Notes: a model not told the origin generated them from the letters alone. 64,000 bases of DNA from Cololabis saira (GCF_033807715.1 NC_084598.1:46411257-46475256); one strand, 5' to 3'; shown: positions 1 through 16,319, numbered from the stretch's first letter. Translations and numbers: made by a program.

Positions 1-1650
1 AATGCATTTAAATGCAGTAACTTATATGTCCACTAGAGGGCAAATAAATGTATTTAAATGCAGTAACTTATATGTCCACTAGAGGGCAAATAAATGCATT
101 TAAATGCAGTAACTTATATGTCCACTAGAGGGCAAATAAATGCATTTAAATGCAGTAACTTATATGTCCACTAGAGGGCAAATAAACGCATTTAAATGTA
201 GTAATTTATATGTCGACTAGGGGGAAAATAAATGCATTTAAATGTAGTAATTTATGTGTCGACTAGAGGGCAAATAAATGCATTTAAATGCAGTAACTTA
301 TATGTCCACTAGAGGGCAAATAAATGCATTTAAATGCAGTAACTTATATGTCCACGAGAGGGCAAATAAATGTATTTAAATGCAGTAACTTATATGTCCA
401 CTAGAGGGCAAATAAATGCATTTAAATGCAGTAACTTATATGTCCACTAGAGGGCAAATAAATGCATTTAAATGCAGTAACTTATATGTCCACTAGAGGG
501 CATATAAATTCATTTAAACACAGTAATTGATGTGTCCACTAGAGGGCAAAATAATTTATTTAAATGAAGTAATTTATGCATCCACTAGAGGGCAAATAAA
601 TGCATTTAAACGCAGTAATTAATTTGTCCACTAGAGGGCAATTAAATGCATCTAAATGCAGTAATTCATATGTCCACTATAGGGCAAATAAATGCATTTA
701 AATGCAGTAACTTATATGTCCACTAGAGGGCATATAAATTCATTTAAACACAGTAATTGATGTGTCCACTAGAGGGCAAAATAATTTATTTAAATGAAGT
801 AATTCATGCATCCACTAGAGGGCAAATAAATGCATTTAAACGCAGTAATTAATTTGTCCACTAGAGGGCAATTAAATGCATTTAAATGCAGTAACTTATA
901 TGTCCACTAGAGGGCAAATAAATGCATGTAAATGCAGTAACTTATATGTCCACTAGAGGGCAAATAAATGCATTTAAATGCAGTAACTTATATGTCCACT
1001 AGAGGGCAAATAAATGTATTTAAATGCAGTAATTTATTTGTCCACTAGAGGGCAAATAAATGCATTTACACGCAGTACTTTATATGTCCACTAAACGGCA
1101 AATAAATGGATTTAAATGCAATAATTTATTTGTCCCCTAGAGGGCAAATAAATGCATTTAAACGCAGTACTTTATATGTCCATTAAAGGGCAAATAAATT
1201 GATTTAAATGCAGTAATTTATATGTCCACTAGAGGGCAGAAAAAATGCATTTAAATGCAGTAATTCATGTGTCCACTAGAGGACAAATAAATACATTAAA
1301 TGCAGTAACTTATATGTCCACTAGAGGGCAAATAAATGTATTTAAATGCAGTAATTTATGTGTCCACTAGAGGGCAAATAAATGCATTTAAATGCAGTAA
1401 ATTATATGTCCACTAGAGGGCAAATAAATGCATTTAAATGCAGTAAATTATATGTCCACTAGAGGGCAAATAAATGTATTTAAATGCAGTAATTTATGTG
1501 TCCACTAGAGGGCAAATAAATGTATTTAAATGCAGTAACTTATATGTCCACTAGAGGGCAAATAAATGTATTTAAATGCAGTAATTTATGTATCCACTGG
1601 AGGGCAATTAAGTAATTTGAATGCAGTAACTTATATGTCCACTAGAGGGC
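1..1650 (+). repeat. satellite segment duplicated at +4828 bp
   Basis: The stretch from 1 to about 1650 recurs at 4829 to about 6478 with a constant offset of 4828 bp and shared private variants (CACGAGAG at 353 and 5181; TATCCACTGG at 1591 and 6419). The copies part at about 1650/6478. The left end is not seen, so the true unit may be longer. Confidence 0.93.
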
Positions 1651-4600
1651 AGAAAAATGCATTTAAATGCAGTAATTTATGTGTCCACTAGAGGGCAACT
1701 AAACGCATTTAAATGTAGTAACGTATATGTCGACTAGGGGGAAAATAAATGCATTTAAATGTAGTAATTTATGTGTCGACTAGAGGGCAAATAAATGTAT
1801 TTAAATGCAGTAATTTATATGTTCACTAGAGGGCAATTAAATGCAGTTAAATGCAGTAACTTATATGTCCACTAGAGGGCAAATAAATGCATTTCAATGC
1901 AGTAACTTATATGTCCACTAGAGGGCAAATAAATGCATTTAAATGCAGTAACTTATATGTCCACTAGAGGGCAAATAAATGTATTTAAATGCAGTAACTT
2001 ATATGTCCACTAGAGGGCAAATAAATTCATTTAAATGCAGTAACTTATATGTCCACTAGAGGGCAAATAAATGTATTTAAATGCAGTAATTTATATGTCC
2101 ACTAGAGGGCATATAAATTAATTTAAACGCAGTAATTGATGTGTCCACTAGAGGGCAAAATAATTTATTTAAATGAAGTAATTTATGCATCCACTAGAGG
2201 GCAAATAAATGCATTTAAACGCAGTAATTAATTTGTCCACTAGAGGGCAATTAAAAGTATTTAAATGCAGTAATTTATATGTCCACTAGAGGGCAATTAA
2301 ATGCATTTAAATGCAGTAATTCATATGTCCACTATAGGGCAAATAAATGCATTTAAACGCAGTACTTTATATGTCCACTAGAGGGCAGAAAAATGCATTT
2401 AAACGCAGTTATTTAAATGTCCACTAGAGGGCAAATAAATGCATTTAAATGCAGTAATTTATGTGTCCACTAGAGGGCAAATAAACGCATTTAAATGTAG
2501 TAACGTATATGTCGACTAGGGGGAAAATAAATGCATTTAAATGTAGTAATTTATGTGTCGACTAGAGGGCGAATAAATGTATTTAAATGCAGTAATTTAT
2601 ATGTTCACTAGAGGGCAATTAAATGCGGTTAAATGCAGTAACTTATATGTCCACTAGAGGGCAAATAAATGTATTTAAATGCAGTAATGTATATGTCCAC
2701 TAGAGGGCATATAAATTCATTTAAACGCAGTAATTGATGTGTCCACTAGAGGGCAAAATAATTTATTTAAATGAAGTAATTTATGCATCCACTAGAGGGC
2801 AAATAAATGCATTTAAACGCAGTAATTAATTTGTCCACTAGAGGGCAATTAAATGCATTTAAATGCAGTAATTCATATGTCCACTATAGGGCAAATAAAT
2901 GCATTTAAATGCAGGAACTTATATGTCCACTAGAGGGCATATAAATTCATTTAAACACAGTAATTGATGTGTCCACTAGAGGGCAAAATAATTTATTTAA
3001 ATGAAGTAATTTATGCATCCACTAGAGGGCAAATAAATGCATTTAAACGCAGTAATTAATTTGTCCACTAGAGGGCAATTAAATGCATTTAAATGCAGTA
3101 ACTTATATGTCCACTAGAGGGCAAATAAATTCATTTAAACACAGTAATTGATGTGTCCACTAGAGGGCAAAATAATTTATTTAAATGAAGTAATTTATGC
3201 ATCCACTAGAGGGCAAATAAATGCATTTAAACGCAGTAATTAATTTGTCCACTAGAGGGCAATTAAATGCATTTAAATGCAGTAATTTATTTGTCGACTA
3301 GGGGGCAATTAAATGCATTTAAATGCAGTAATTTATATGTCCACTATAGGGCAAATAAATGCATTTAAATGCAGTAACTTATATGTCCACTAGAGGGCAT
3401 ATAAATTCATTTAAACACAGTAATTGATGTGTCCACTAGAGGGTAAAATAATTTATTTAAATGAAGTAATTTATGCATCCACTAGAGGGCAAATAAATGC
3501 ATTTAAACGCAGTAATTAATTTGTCCACTAGAGGGCAATTAAATGCATTTAAATGCAGTAATTTATTTGTCGACTAGAGGGCAATTAAATGCATTTAAAT
3601 GCAGTAACTTATATGTCCACTAGAGGGCAAATAAATGTATTTAAATGCAGTAATTTATATGTTCACTAGAGGGCAATTAAATGCAGTTAAATGCAGTAAC
3701 TTATATGTCCACTAGAGGGCAAATAAATGTATTTAAATGCAGTAATTTATATGTCCACTAGAAGGCAAATAAATGCATTTAAACGCAGTACTTTATATGT
3801 CCACTAGAGGGCAGAAAAATGCATTTAAACGCAGTTATTTAAATGTCCACTAGAGGGCAAATAAATGCATTTAAATGCAGTAATTTATGTGTCCCCTAGA
3901 GGGCAAATAAACGCATTTAAATGTAGTAATTTATATGTCGACTAGGGGGAAAATAAATGCATTTAAATGTAGTAATTTATGTGTTGACTAGAGGGCAAAT
4001 AAATGTATTTAAATGCAGTAACTTATATGTCCACTAGAGGGCAAATAAATGCATTTAAATGCAGTAACTTATATGTCCACTAGAGGGCAAATAAATGTAT
4101 TTAAATGCAGTAACTTATATGTCCACTAGAGGGCAAATAAATGCATTTAAATGCAGTAACTTATATGTCCACTAGAGGGCAAATAAATGCATTTAAATGC
4201 AGTAACTTATATGTCCACTAGAGGGCAATTAAGTAATTTGAATGCAGTAACTTATATGTCCACTAGAGGGCAAATAAATGTATTTAAATGCAGTAATTTA
4301 TATGTCTACTAGAGGGCATATAAATTCATTTAAACGCAGTAATTGATGTGTCCACTAGAGGGCAAAATAATTTATTTAAATGAAGTAATTTATGCATCCA
4401 CTAGAGGGCAAATAAATGCATTTAAACGCAGTAATTAATTTGTCCACTAGAGGGCAATTAAATGCATTTAAATGCAGTAATTTATATGTCCACTATAGGG
4501 CAAATAAATGCATTTAAATGCAGTAACTTATATGTCCACTAGAGGGCATATAAATTCATTTAAACACAGTAATTGATGTGTCCACTAGAGGGCAAAATAA

Positions 4601-6523
4601 TTCATTTAAATGAAGTAATTTATGCATCCACTAGAGGGCAAATAAATGCGTTTAAACGCAGTAATTAATTTGTCCACTAGAGGGCAATTAAATGCATTTA
4701 AATGCAGTAATTTATTTGTCGACTAGAGGGCAATTAAATGCATTTAAATGCAGTAACTTATATGTCCACTAGAGGGCAAATAAATGTATTTAAATGCAGT
4801 AACTTATATGTCCACTAGAGGGCAAATAAATGCATTTAAATGCAGTAACTTATATGTCCACTAGAGGGCAAATAAATGTATTTAAATGCAGTAACTTATA
4901 TGTCCACTAGAGGGCAAATAAATGCATTTAAATGCAGTAACTTATATGTCCACTAGAGGGCAAATAAATGCATTTAAATGCAGTAACTTATATGTCCACT
5001 AGAGGGCAAATAAACGCATTTAAATGTAGTAATTTATATGTCGACTAGGGGGAAAATAAATGCATTTAAATGTAGTAATTTATGTGTCGACTAGAGGGCA
5101 AATAAATGCATTTAAATGCAGTAACTTATATGTCCACTAGAGGGCAAATAAATGCATTTAAATGCAGTAACTTATATGTCCACGAGAGGGCAAATAAATG
5201 TATTTAAATGCAGTAACTTATATGTCCACTAGAGGGCAAATAAATGCATTTAAATGCAGTAACTTATATGTCCACTAGAGGGCAAATAAATGCATTTAAA
5301 TGCAGTAACTTATATGTCCACTAGAGGGCATATAAATTCATTTAAACACAGTAATTGATGTGTCCACTAGAGGGCAAAATAATTTATTTAAATGAAGTAA
5401 TTTATGCATCCACTAGAGGGCAAATAAATGCATTTAAACGCAGTAATTAATTTGTCCACTAGAGGGCAATTAAATGCATCTAAATGCAGTAATTCATATG
5501 TCCACTATAGGGCAAATAAATGCATTTAAATGCAGTAACTTATATGTCCACTAGAGGGCATATAAATTCATTTAAACACAGTAATTGATGTGTCCACTAG
5601 AGGGCAAAATAATTTATTTAAATGAAGTAATTCATGCATCCACTAGAGGGCAAATAAATGCATTTAAACGCAGTAATTAATTTGTCCACTAGAGGGCAAT
5701 TAAATGCATTTAAATGCAGTAACTTATATGTCCACTAGAGGGCAAATAAATGCATGTAAATGCAGTAACTTATATGTCCACTAGAGGGCAAATAAATGCA
5801 TTTAAATGCAGTAACTTATATGTCCACTAGAGGGCAAATAAATGTATTTAAATGCAGTAATTTATTTGTCCACTAGAGGGCAAATAAATGCATTTACACG
5901 CAGTACTTTATATGTCCACTAAACGGCAAATAAATGGATTTAAATGCAATAATTTATTTGTCCCCTAGAGGGCAAATAAATGCATTTAAACGCAGTACTT
6001 TATATGTCCATTAAAGGGCAAATAAATTGATTTAAATGCAGTAATTTATATGTCCACTAGAGGGCAGAAAAAATGCATTTAAATGCAGTAATTCATGTGT
6101 CCACTAGAGGACAAATAAATACATTAAATGCAGTAACTTATATGTCCACTAGAGGGCAAATAAATGTATTTAAATGCAGTAATTTATGTGTCCACTAGAG
6201 GGCAAATAAATGCATTTAAATGCAGTAAATTATATGTCCACTAGAGGGCAAATAAATGCATTTAAATGCAGTAAATTATATGTCCACTAGAGGGCAAATA
6301 AATGTATTTAAATGCAGTAATTTATGTGTCCACTAGAGGGCAAATAAATGTATTTAAATGCAGTAACTTATATGTCCACTAGAGGGCAAATAAATGTATT
6401 TAAATGCAGTAATTTATGTATCCACTGGAGGGCAATTAAGTAATTTGAATGCAGTAACTTATATGTCCACTAGAGGGCAAATAAATGTATTTAAATGCAG
6501 TAATTTATATATGTCCACTAGAG
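1..6523 (+). repeat. 46-bp satellite array, first block
   Basis: Head-to-tail monomers of about 46 bp, all in one orientation. Each has the palindrome TGCATTTAAATGCA, a variable AT-rich stretch, and the box CCACTAGAGGGC. Variants include CGACTAGGGGG, CCACTATAGGGC and monomers with ATAAATTCATTTAAA. About 140 monomers fit here. Blocks of five monomers (230 bp) recur, for example starting near 501 and 731, 2708 and 2938, and 4317 and 4547. No coding potential is apparent. The array runs off the left edge of the window. Confidence 0.97.
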
Positions 6524-8041
<1,518 letters not shown>

Positions 8042-9333
8042 CACTAGAGGGCAAATAAATGCATTTAAATGCAGTAACTTATATGTCCACTAGAGGGCAA
8101 ATAAATGCATTTAAATGCAGTAACTTATATGTCCACTAGAGGGCAATTAAGTAATTTGAATGCAGTAACTTATATGTCCACTAGAGGGCAAATAAATTCA
8201 TTTAAATGCAGTAATTTATGTGTCCACTAGAGGGCAAATAAATGCATTTAAATGCAGTAATTCATTTGTCCACTAGAGGGAAGAAAAATGCATTTAAATG
8301 CAGTAACTTATATGTCCACTAGAGTGCAAATAAATGTATTTAAACGCAGTACTTTATGTGTCCACTAAAGGGCAAATAAATTCATTGACGTGCAGTCATT
8401 TATGTGTCCACTAGAGGGCAAATAAATGTATTTAAATGCAGTAATTTATGTATCCACTAGAGGGCAAATAAATGCATTTAAATGCAGTAATTTAAATATC
8501 CACCAGAGGGCAAATAAATGCATTTAAATGCAGTAACGTATATGTCCACCAGAGGGCAAATAAATGCATTTAAATGCAGCAACTTATATGTCCACTAGAG
8601 GGCAAATAAATAAATTTAAACGCAGTACTTTATATGTCCACTAGAGGGCAAAAAATTTTATTTAAATGCAGTTATTTATGTATCCACTAGAGGGCAAATA
8701 AATGCATTTAAATGCAGTAACATATGTGTCCACTAGAGGGCAATTAAATTCATTTAAATGCAGTAATTCATATGTCCACTAGAGGGCAAATAAATGCATT
8801 TAAATGCAGTTATTTGTGTGTCCATTAGAGGGCAAATAAAAGCATGTAAATGTAGTAATTTATGTGTCCACTAGAGGGCAAATAAATGCATTTAAATGCA
8901 GTAATTCATGTGTCCACTAGAGGGCAAGTAAATGCATTTAAATGCAGTTATTTAAATCTCCACTAGAGGGCAAATAAATGCATTTAAGGGCAGTAATTCA
9001 TGTGTCCACAAGAAGGAAAATAAATGTATTTAAATGTAGTAATGTATGTGTCCACTAGATGGCAAATAAGTAATTTTAATACAGTAATTTATGTGTCCAC
9101 TAGAGGGCAAATAAATGCATTTAAATGCAGTTATTTGTGTGTCCACTAGAGGGCAAATGAATGCATTTAAATGCAGATATTTAAATGTCCACTAGAGGGC
9201 AAATAAATGCATTTAAATGCAGTTATTTAAATATCCACTAGAGGGCAAATAAAAACATTTCAATTCAGTAATTTATATGTCCACTAGAGGGAAAATAAAT
9301 GCAGTTAAAGGTAGTAATTCATGTGTCCACTAG
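8042..9333 (+). repeat. 46-bp satellite array, second block
   Basis: About 28 monomers, on average more diverged than the first block. Together with the SINE fragment that follows, this block is repeated at a 1473-bp offset (for example GGGCAATTAA at 8141 and 9614). Confidence 0.95.
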
Positions 9334-9487
9334 ATCCATCCATCCATTATCTACACCCGCTTTATCCCTTGCGGGGTCACGGGGGTCTGCTGGAGCCTAT
9401 CCCAGCTCATTTCAGGTGAGAGGCAGGGGTTACACCCTGGACAGGTCACCAGTCCATCACAGGGACACATATAAACACACAAACCAT
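9334..9487 (-). mobile_element. Truncated tRNA-derived SINE (tail half)
   Basis: Identical over its length to 10807-10960 and cut off where the next satellite copy starts. It is the tail side of the SINE only and has no tRNA-like head. It arose by duplication of the satellite block, not by separate retroposition. Confidence 0.9.
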
Positions 9488-10807
9488 GCATTTAAATGCA
9501 GTAACTTATATGTCCACTAGAGGGCAAATAAATGCATTTAAATGCAGTAACGTATATGTCCACTAGAGGGCAAATAAATGCATTTAAATGCAGTAACTTA
9601 TATGTCCACTAGAGGGCAATTAAGTAATTTGAATGCAGTAACTTATATGTCCACTAGAGGGCAAATAAATTCATTTAAATGCAGTAATTTATGTGTCCAC
9701 TAGAGGGCAAATAAATGCATTTAAATGCAGTAATTCATTTGTCCACTAGAGGGAAGAAAAATGCATTTAAATGCAGTAACTTATATGTCCACTAGAGTGC
9801 AAATAAATGTATTTAAACGCAGTACTTTATGTGTCCACTAAAGGGCAAATAAATTCATTGACGTGCAGTCATTTATGTGTCCACTAGAGGGCAAATAAAT
9901 GTATTTAAATGCAGTAATTTATGTATCCACTAGAGGGCAAATAAATGCATTTAAATGCAGTAATTTAAATATCCACCAGAGGGCAAATAAATGCATTTAA
10001 ATGCAGTAACGTATATGTCCACCAGAGGGCAAATAAATGCATTTAAATGCAGCAACTTATATGTCCACTAGAGGGCAAATAAATAAATTTAAACGCAGTA
10101 CTTTATATGTCCACTAGAGGGCAAAAAAATTTATTTAAATGCAGTTATTTATGTATCCACTAGAGGGCAAATAAATGCATTTAAATGCAGTAACATATGT
10201 GTCCACTAGAGGGCAATTAAATTCATTTAAATGCAGTAATTCATATGTCCACTAGAGGGCAAATAAATGCATTTAAATGCAGTTATTTGTGTGTCCACTA
10301 GAGGGCAAATAAAAGCATGTAAATGTAGTAATTTATGTGTCCACTAGAGGGCAAATAAATGCATTTAAATGCAGTAATTCATGTGTCCACTAGAGGGCAA
10401 GTAAATGCATTTAAATGCAGTTATTTAAATCTCCACTAGAGGGCAAATAAATGCATTTAAGGGCAGTAATTCATGTGTCCACAAGAAGGAAAATAAATGT
10501 ATTTAAATGTAGTAATGTATGTGTCCACTAGATGGCAAATAAGTAATTTTAATACAGTAATTTATGTGTCCACTAGAGGGCAAATAAATGCATTTAAATG
10601 CAGTTATTTGTGTGTCCACTAGAGGGCAAATGAATGCATTTAAATGCAGATATTTAAATGTCCACTAGAGGGCAAATAAATGCATTTAAATGCAGTTATT
10701 TAAATATCCACTAGAGGGCAAATAAAAACATTTCAATTCAGTAATTTATATGTCCACTAGAGGGAAAATAAATGCAGTTAAAGGTAGTAATTCATGTGTC
10801 CACTAGA
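9488..10807 (+). repeat. 46-bp satellite array, third block (1473-bp duplicate)
   Basis: Monomer-by-monomer copy of 8042-9333 at a fixed 1473-bp offset with very few differences, indicating a recent tandem duplication. Confidence 0.95.
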
Positions 10808-11190
10808 TCCATCCATCCATTATCTACACCCGCTTTATCCCTTGCGGGGTCACGGGGGTCTGCTGGAGCCTATCCCAGCTCATTTCAGGTGAGAGGCAGG
10901 GGTTACACCCTGGACAGGTCACCAGTCCATCACAGGGACACATATAAACACACAAACCATGCTCACAACCACGCTCACACCTACGGGCAATTTAGAATCA
11001 CCAATTAACCTAATATGCATGTTTTTGGACTGTGGGAGGAAACCGGAGTAACCGGAGGAAACCCACACAAGCACGGGGAGAACATGCAAACTCCACACAG
11101 AAAGGCCCCTGCCTGCCGGGCCTGGGAGTCGAACCGGCAACCTTCTTGCTGTGAGGCAACAGTGCTAACCACTAAGACACCGTGCTGCCC
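10808..11190 (-). mobile_element. Full-length tRNA-derived SINE
   Basis: Read on the minus strand it begins GGGCAGCACGGTG, has a tRNA-like pol III promoter with A-box-like sequence near TTAGTGGTTAGCAC and a consensus B box GGTTCGACTCC, then a tRNA-unrelated body, and ends in a (GGAT)n tail at 10808. A 12-bp direct repeat GTGTCCACTAGA lies at 10796-10807 and 11191-11202, consistent with a target duplication. Because the satellite is itself periodic, that duplication is likely but not certain. Confidence 0.88.
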
Positions 11191-11398
11191 GTGTCCACTA
11201 GAGTGTCCACTAGAGGGCAAATACATGCATTTAAATGCAGTAATTTATGTGTCCACTAGAAGGCAAATAAATGCATTCAAATGCAGTTATTTAAATGTCC
11301 ACTAGAGGGCAAATACATGCATTTAAATGCGTGCATTTAAATGCAGTAATGTATGTGTCCACTAGAGGGCAAATAAATGCATTTAAATGCAGTTAACC
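11191..11398 (+). repeat. 46-bp satellite array, last remnant
   Basis: About five degenerate monomers after the SINE. The array stops at about 11398, where a T-rich run begins. Confidence 0.93.
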
Positions 11399-11794
11399 AG
11401 TTTTTTTTTTTTTTTATATCTTCTTATTATTTTATAATAGGAGCCCCGACAAACATTGACAAAACAAAACAAGAAAAAAAAAAGCGACCATCCAAACACA
11501 GACAAAAAATAGACGCCGACAATGGTTAATAAATACAGTGAATACATGATATAACAGCAACATTTTTGACAAATGGTCAACTCATTTGGTGAGTCATGTC
11601 ATGTCAGTCATGTCATGTCAAGATGTTATGGAATTCTGAGAAAAATACGATTTATGTCTTTTATGAAGTTAAAAAAATCTGGAGCCAAAAACTCAAACTG
11701 TGACTTTAGAAATGACCCCAAAATAAAACTTCATGAACGTAAAAATCCAAACAGTTTCATGTTGCGTTAAAGGGTGAGGGGGGAGCGCAGTTAT

Positions 11795-11802
<8 letters not shown>
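11399..11802 (-). other. AT-rich stretch, possible LINE 3' end
   Basis: It begins with a T15 run, which would be a poly(A) tail on the minus strand, followed by sequence that could be a LINE or retroposon 3' UTR. No reverse-transcriptase codons are recognisable. The rest, to 11802, holds nothing I can identify. Confidence 0.3.
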
Positions 11803-12683
<881 letters not shown>

Positions 12684-14378
12684 ATGAGTGAAGAGACGAC
12701 AAATGACGAAATGAAGGAGGAGGAAAACGAAAGCGTCAGTGTGGACCGTTTTGGGGTTTTATAAAAAGGAAGGGAAGCTCGACAAAAGCCATGCTATTTG
12801 TAAGTTGTACGGAGCATCGTTGACATACACGGGCACCACTACAAATCTTGACCAGCATGCAAGGAGGAAACACGGTCAAGGGTATGGTGAGTCAAACCCC
12901 CGTACCAACGAGCAGCAGACGTGTGCAGCCAGCAGCAGCATACAGCCAAGGAACATCATTCCTAACTTATTCGGGCTACTTGGTCACAATTCAACACGAG
13001 CTCAGGAAATCACGGCATCAATAACGTCTTTTATTGCCAAGGGATTATGTCCTTACAACATAGTTAAATGGGAAGGATTCCAGGATTTGATCCATACATT
13101 AGAGCCCAGGTATAAGATACTGTCCCGAAATCACATGACCAACACATGCATGCCAGCGTTGTATTCCCAAGTTAAGAGCCAAGTAGAAAAAGATCTGGCA
13201 AACAAATGCCGAACGAGTGGCTATAACAACAGACGCTTGGACGTCATGTGCGACCGAATCTTACGTGACGATCACGGCCCACCACATCGCTCCCGAATGG
13301 AAGTTAAATGTTCATGTGTTACAGACCAGGGCATTTAAAGGATCCCACACGGGGAAGAATGTGGGTGCTCTGCTGAAGCAGGCCTGTGCTGACTGGAAAA
13401 TACTTGATAAAGAGCCGGCCCTAGTAACTGACAATGCCACAAACATGATCTTAGCTGGCGTGGAAGCAGAGATGAGCCCTCACCTCATGTGCTTTGCACA
13501 CACAATAAATCTGACCACACAGAAAGCCTTCAAAGTGGACACACTAGCAACTTTGCTGGGGAGAGTAAGGAGAGTGTTTGGCTTTTTTCTCCGCAGTGTC
13601 AGGGCAGCAGAAATTCTACAAGACAAACAGAAACAACTGGCCTTGCCCATCCACAAACTCATCCAAGACGTGTACCCAGATTATGCTGGAACGTGTACTG
13701 GAACAACAGCCTGCCATTTCCACTTATGTCCAGGGATCTCAGAAGAGGAGAAGAGATTAACACTCCTAAGGACAAAGACTTTTGCGACATTGAAGATATT
13801 GTCAAGCTGATGGCGCCGGTCAAACTTGTGACCACCAGCATGTGTGAAGACAAGCGGCCCACACTCTCAATGATTTCCCCTGTCAGATCAAAGCCCAAAA
13901 AGAACTTTGAAGCATCAGACGAAAGACTTGGTGGTGATCAAAGACATGAAACAAGCATTCAGAAATGACTTGGAGAAACGCTACACTGGCCAGGATGATC
14001 TCTTCTACATTGCAGCAGCTCTGGACCCCCGGTTCAAATCTCTGCCCCTTCGTTCACAATCATAACAGCAGAAGCTACATCTCTGCACAACAAGGTAAAT
14101 CCCCCAACACAACATCATTTACTCAACACAAAATACATATTACAATGCATTCTCAAGTCTGCTGTCATTAGATTTATTCTGACTGCTGTTACTGTATGTT
14201 TGTTTTGTGTTTGTCTTCATTTTATTTCTAGGCAACATTGGTTGGTGTATTTTATAGCTTGTAATCAAGAAAGAGTTAAACTCATGCTGCAGCTATATTA
14301 TTAAAATATTAGCATACAGCAACACATTCAATATAATGAGAGAATCAACATGTAAATAAAAAAGAGTTTAATAATAAT

Positions 14379-14379
14379 T

Positions 14380-14459
<80 letters not shown>
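14379..14459. repeat. (GAT)n microsatellite
   Basis: About 27 GAT/ATG units inside the intron-like gap of the hAT pseudogene. Confidence 0.97.
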
Positions 14460-14795
14460 ACAACGTTTACATATGTGCACAAAACTGTAATTAATTCTGA
14501 ACATCAGGTGATGATAGATGGAATGGTCAGGTACAAAAAAACACCACTGAGGCAAACAAAGCCTGTAATGTATGGTAATTGTTTTCTATTTCAGATAATG
14601 ACCCTCCTGTCAAAAAGAAGAAAGTGTCAGCATTGGACCAGCTGTTGGGAAAAGACTTTGAAGTGAGGATGGCAGCTACATCTGTAAGAGACAAGGCCAG
14701 TGAAGAAGTCAAGAGGTACAGAGAGCGTGATCCGTTGCCCCTGCAGAAAAACCCACTACAGTGGTGGAAAGAGCAGCAGGACTGGCCACTGCTTC

Positions 14796-14995
14796 ATCTC
14801 TCGCTAACAGATACCTCTGCATCCCGGCCACTGCTGTCATCTCTCGCTAACAGATACCTCTGCATCCCGGCCACTGCTTCATCTCTCACTAAGAGATACC
14901 TCTGCATCCCGACCACTGCTTCATGTCTCGCTAACAGATACCTCTGCATCCCGGCCACTGCTTCATCTCTCGCTAAGAGATAACTCTGCATCTGG
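14796..14995 (+). repeat. 42-bp tandem repeat of the hAT dimerisation codons
   Basis: Five units of about 42 bp each encode a version of LANRYLCIPATAS, the conserved core of the hAT C-terminal dimerisation domain. That core normally occurs once. The final unit has a stop. The expansion is in frame for the first units. Confidence 0.85.
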
Positions 14996-15050
14996 CCCCC
15001 GCTGGTAAAAAATACAGGACAGTGATGATGAAAATGCATGGTGGAAGTGA

Positions 15051-15562
15051 ACTACTGCTTTTTGACGTGGAAAACGGTTCCTCACACACAGTAGTTTGAT
15101 TTGTTTTACACATGTGGCTATTTATTTTATTTTATCTTTTACACAAAGCACTGTGCATTGTTGCCACATTTTAAGATGTTAGGTGTGTAACTTGTTTACA
15201 TCGAAACGTTGCACCTTTTTTACCGACCTCTAGTGTTCAAAACTAAGCTCAGGCTGAAATATTGCACTTTGTTACTATTCTGTGATACTTTTACCTCTTT
15301 TTGTTCCATTTTGTTCAAAAATAAATACATTAGCATGTGATTTTGTTGTTCTGTTTTTTTTTTTTTTTTGCCAATGCCAAAAGCCACAATGCTTGGGGAT
15401 TTTTGGACTTGAATATTAACCGTCGAATCGAATCGTTCGGAGTCGAATCAAATCGAATCGAATCGGTCTGTAATAAAAGGATATCGTTTTTGAATCGAAT
15501 CGTAACCTGTGTATCTAGATTCATATCGAATCGTTTATCACAGAGAGATGTGCAACCCTAGC
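15051..15562 (+). mobile_element. 3' terminal region of the ZBED-hAT element
   Basis: An AT-rich tail with an AATAAA at about 15320, then repeated ATCGAATCG motifs at 15420-15535 and a hAT-like end GTGCAACCCTAG at about 15550-15561. The matching left end was not located. Confidence 0.5.
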
Positions 15563-15659
15563 TGCTAGGTGCTCGTATACCATACAAACTATTAAACATG
15601 TAAAAACAACAGTTAAATTAATCAGTATTGAGATCTGATGTTTACAAAATTCTGATCGA

Positions 15660-15935
15660 AAACCGGCTGAAACCGGTTTAGGGGGAATAAATATTTTTTT
15701 TGGGTGAAGAGAAAAATAGAAAGGAATAAGTAAAAACCCTTTAATTTATTTTTTTTGGTGGAGAAAAAAGAAAAGAAAAAAAGGGAAAAAAGCCTTTAAA
15801 CTCTTTTTCTTTGATGAAGAAAAAAAATAAGAAAAAAAATCCTCTTTTTGGTGAAGAAGAAAAGAAAGGAGAAAAACCAGATAGAAAAAAAAAACTATTT
15901 TTTGGGTGAAGAAAAAAAAAGAACAATTAAACATC
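15660..15935. repeat. Degenerate purine/pyrimidine-rich repeat
   Basis: Four to five imperfect units of roughly 60 bp contain TTTTTGGTGAAGAAAAAA-like segments. Frames here encode only Phe/Lys-rich strings. Confidence 0.6.
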
Positions 15936-16319
15936 TAATGAGTGAAGACAAAGAAAGGAAGAAGCAAAAAACAGCTGGTGGTTAGTTGGTAGTTAGCTGG
16001 TGTATCTGTGTATCTATTTGTTTTTTATCATTCTCAATAATCTTATTATTACAGTTTTTCACAATTGTTTAAACACATTTATTGGAACATCAGACACAAT
16101 GTGCACAACCTGAAACTCATGTTTCAGGTGGCTGAACCAATCCTGCTGAACTCCAAGCACATTTACTGCTCTAGACTCAAATTCCCATTCCATACCAAAC
16201 ATTTCTCACAAATCTACACACAATTTCCAATATCCTGTACACTCTTCCTGAGTTCCCTCTCTTGCTGTTCACACAGAACACACAGTCAATCACATTTCTA
16301 AACTCCAACGGCTGTTGTG

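Larger units (their letters stand above)
12684..15000 (+). pseudogene. ZBED-type hAT transposase, broken
   Basis: Pieces of a BED zinc-finger hAT transposase lie in order across several frames. A leader starts at the ATG at 12684. The degenerate BED finger follows (LGFYKKEGKLDKSHAICKLY; the second cysteine of the CxxC pair reads Tyr). A central region with WKLNVHVLQTRAF, ALVTDNATNM and PHLMCFAHTINL lies at 13217-13660, then KLMAPVKLVTTSM, then FYIAAALDPRFKSL near 14000-14040. The C-terminal dimerisation segment (QKNPLQWWKEQQDWPLL) begins near 14740. At least four frame changes separate these, so no transposase can be made. A GT-AG intron-like gap lies at 14095-14594. It could be an exapted ZBED gene remnant, but the satellite context and decay favour a dead transposon. 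Confidence 0.88.

Noticed and set aside
12739..13338. Host ZBED gene
   Set aside because: Several frameshifts, a lost BED cysteine and an amplified dimerisation core show a dead transposon copy.
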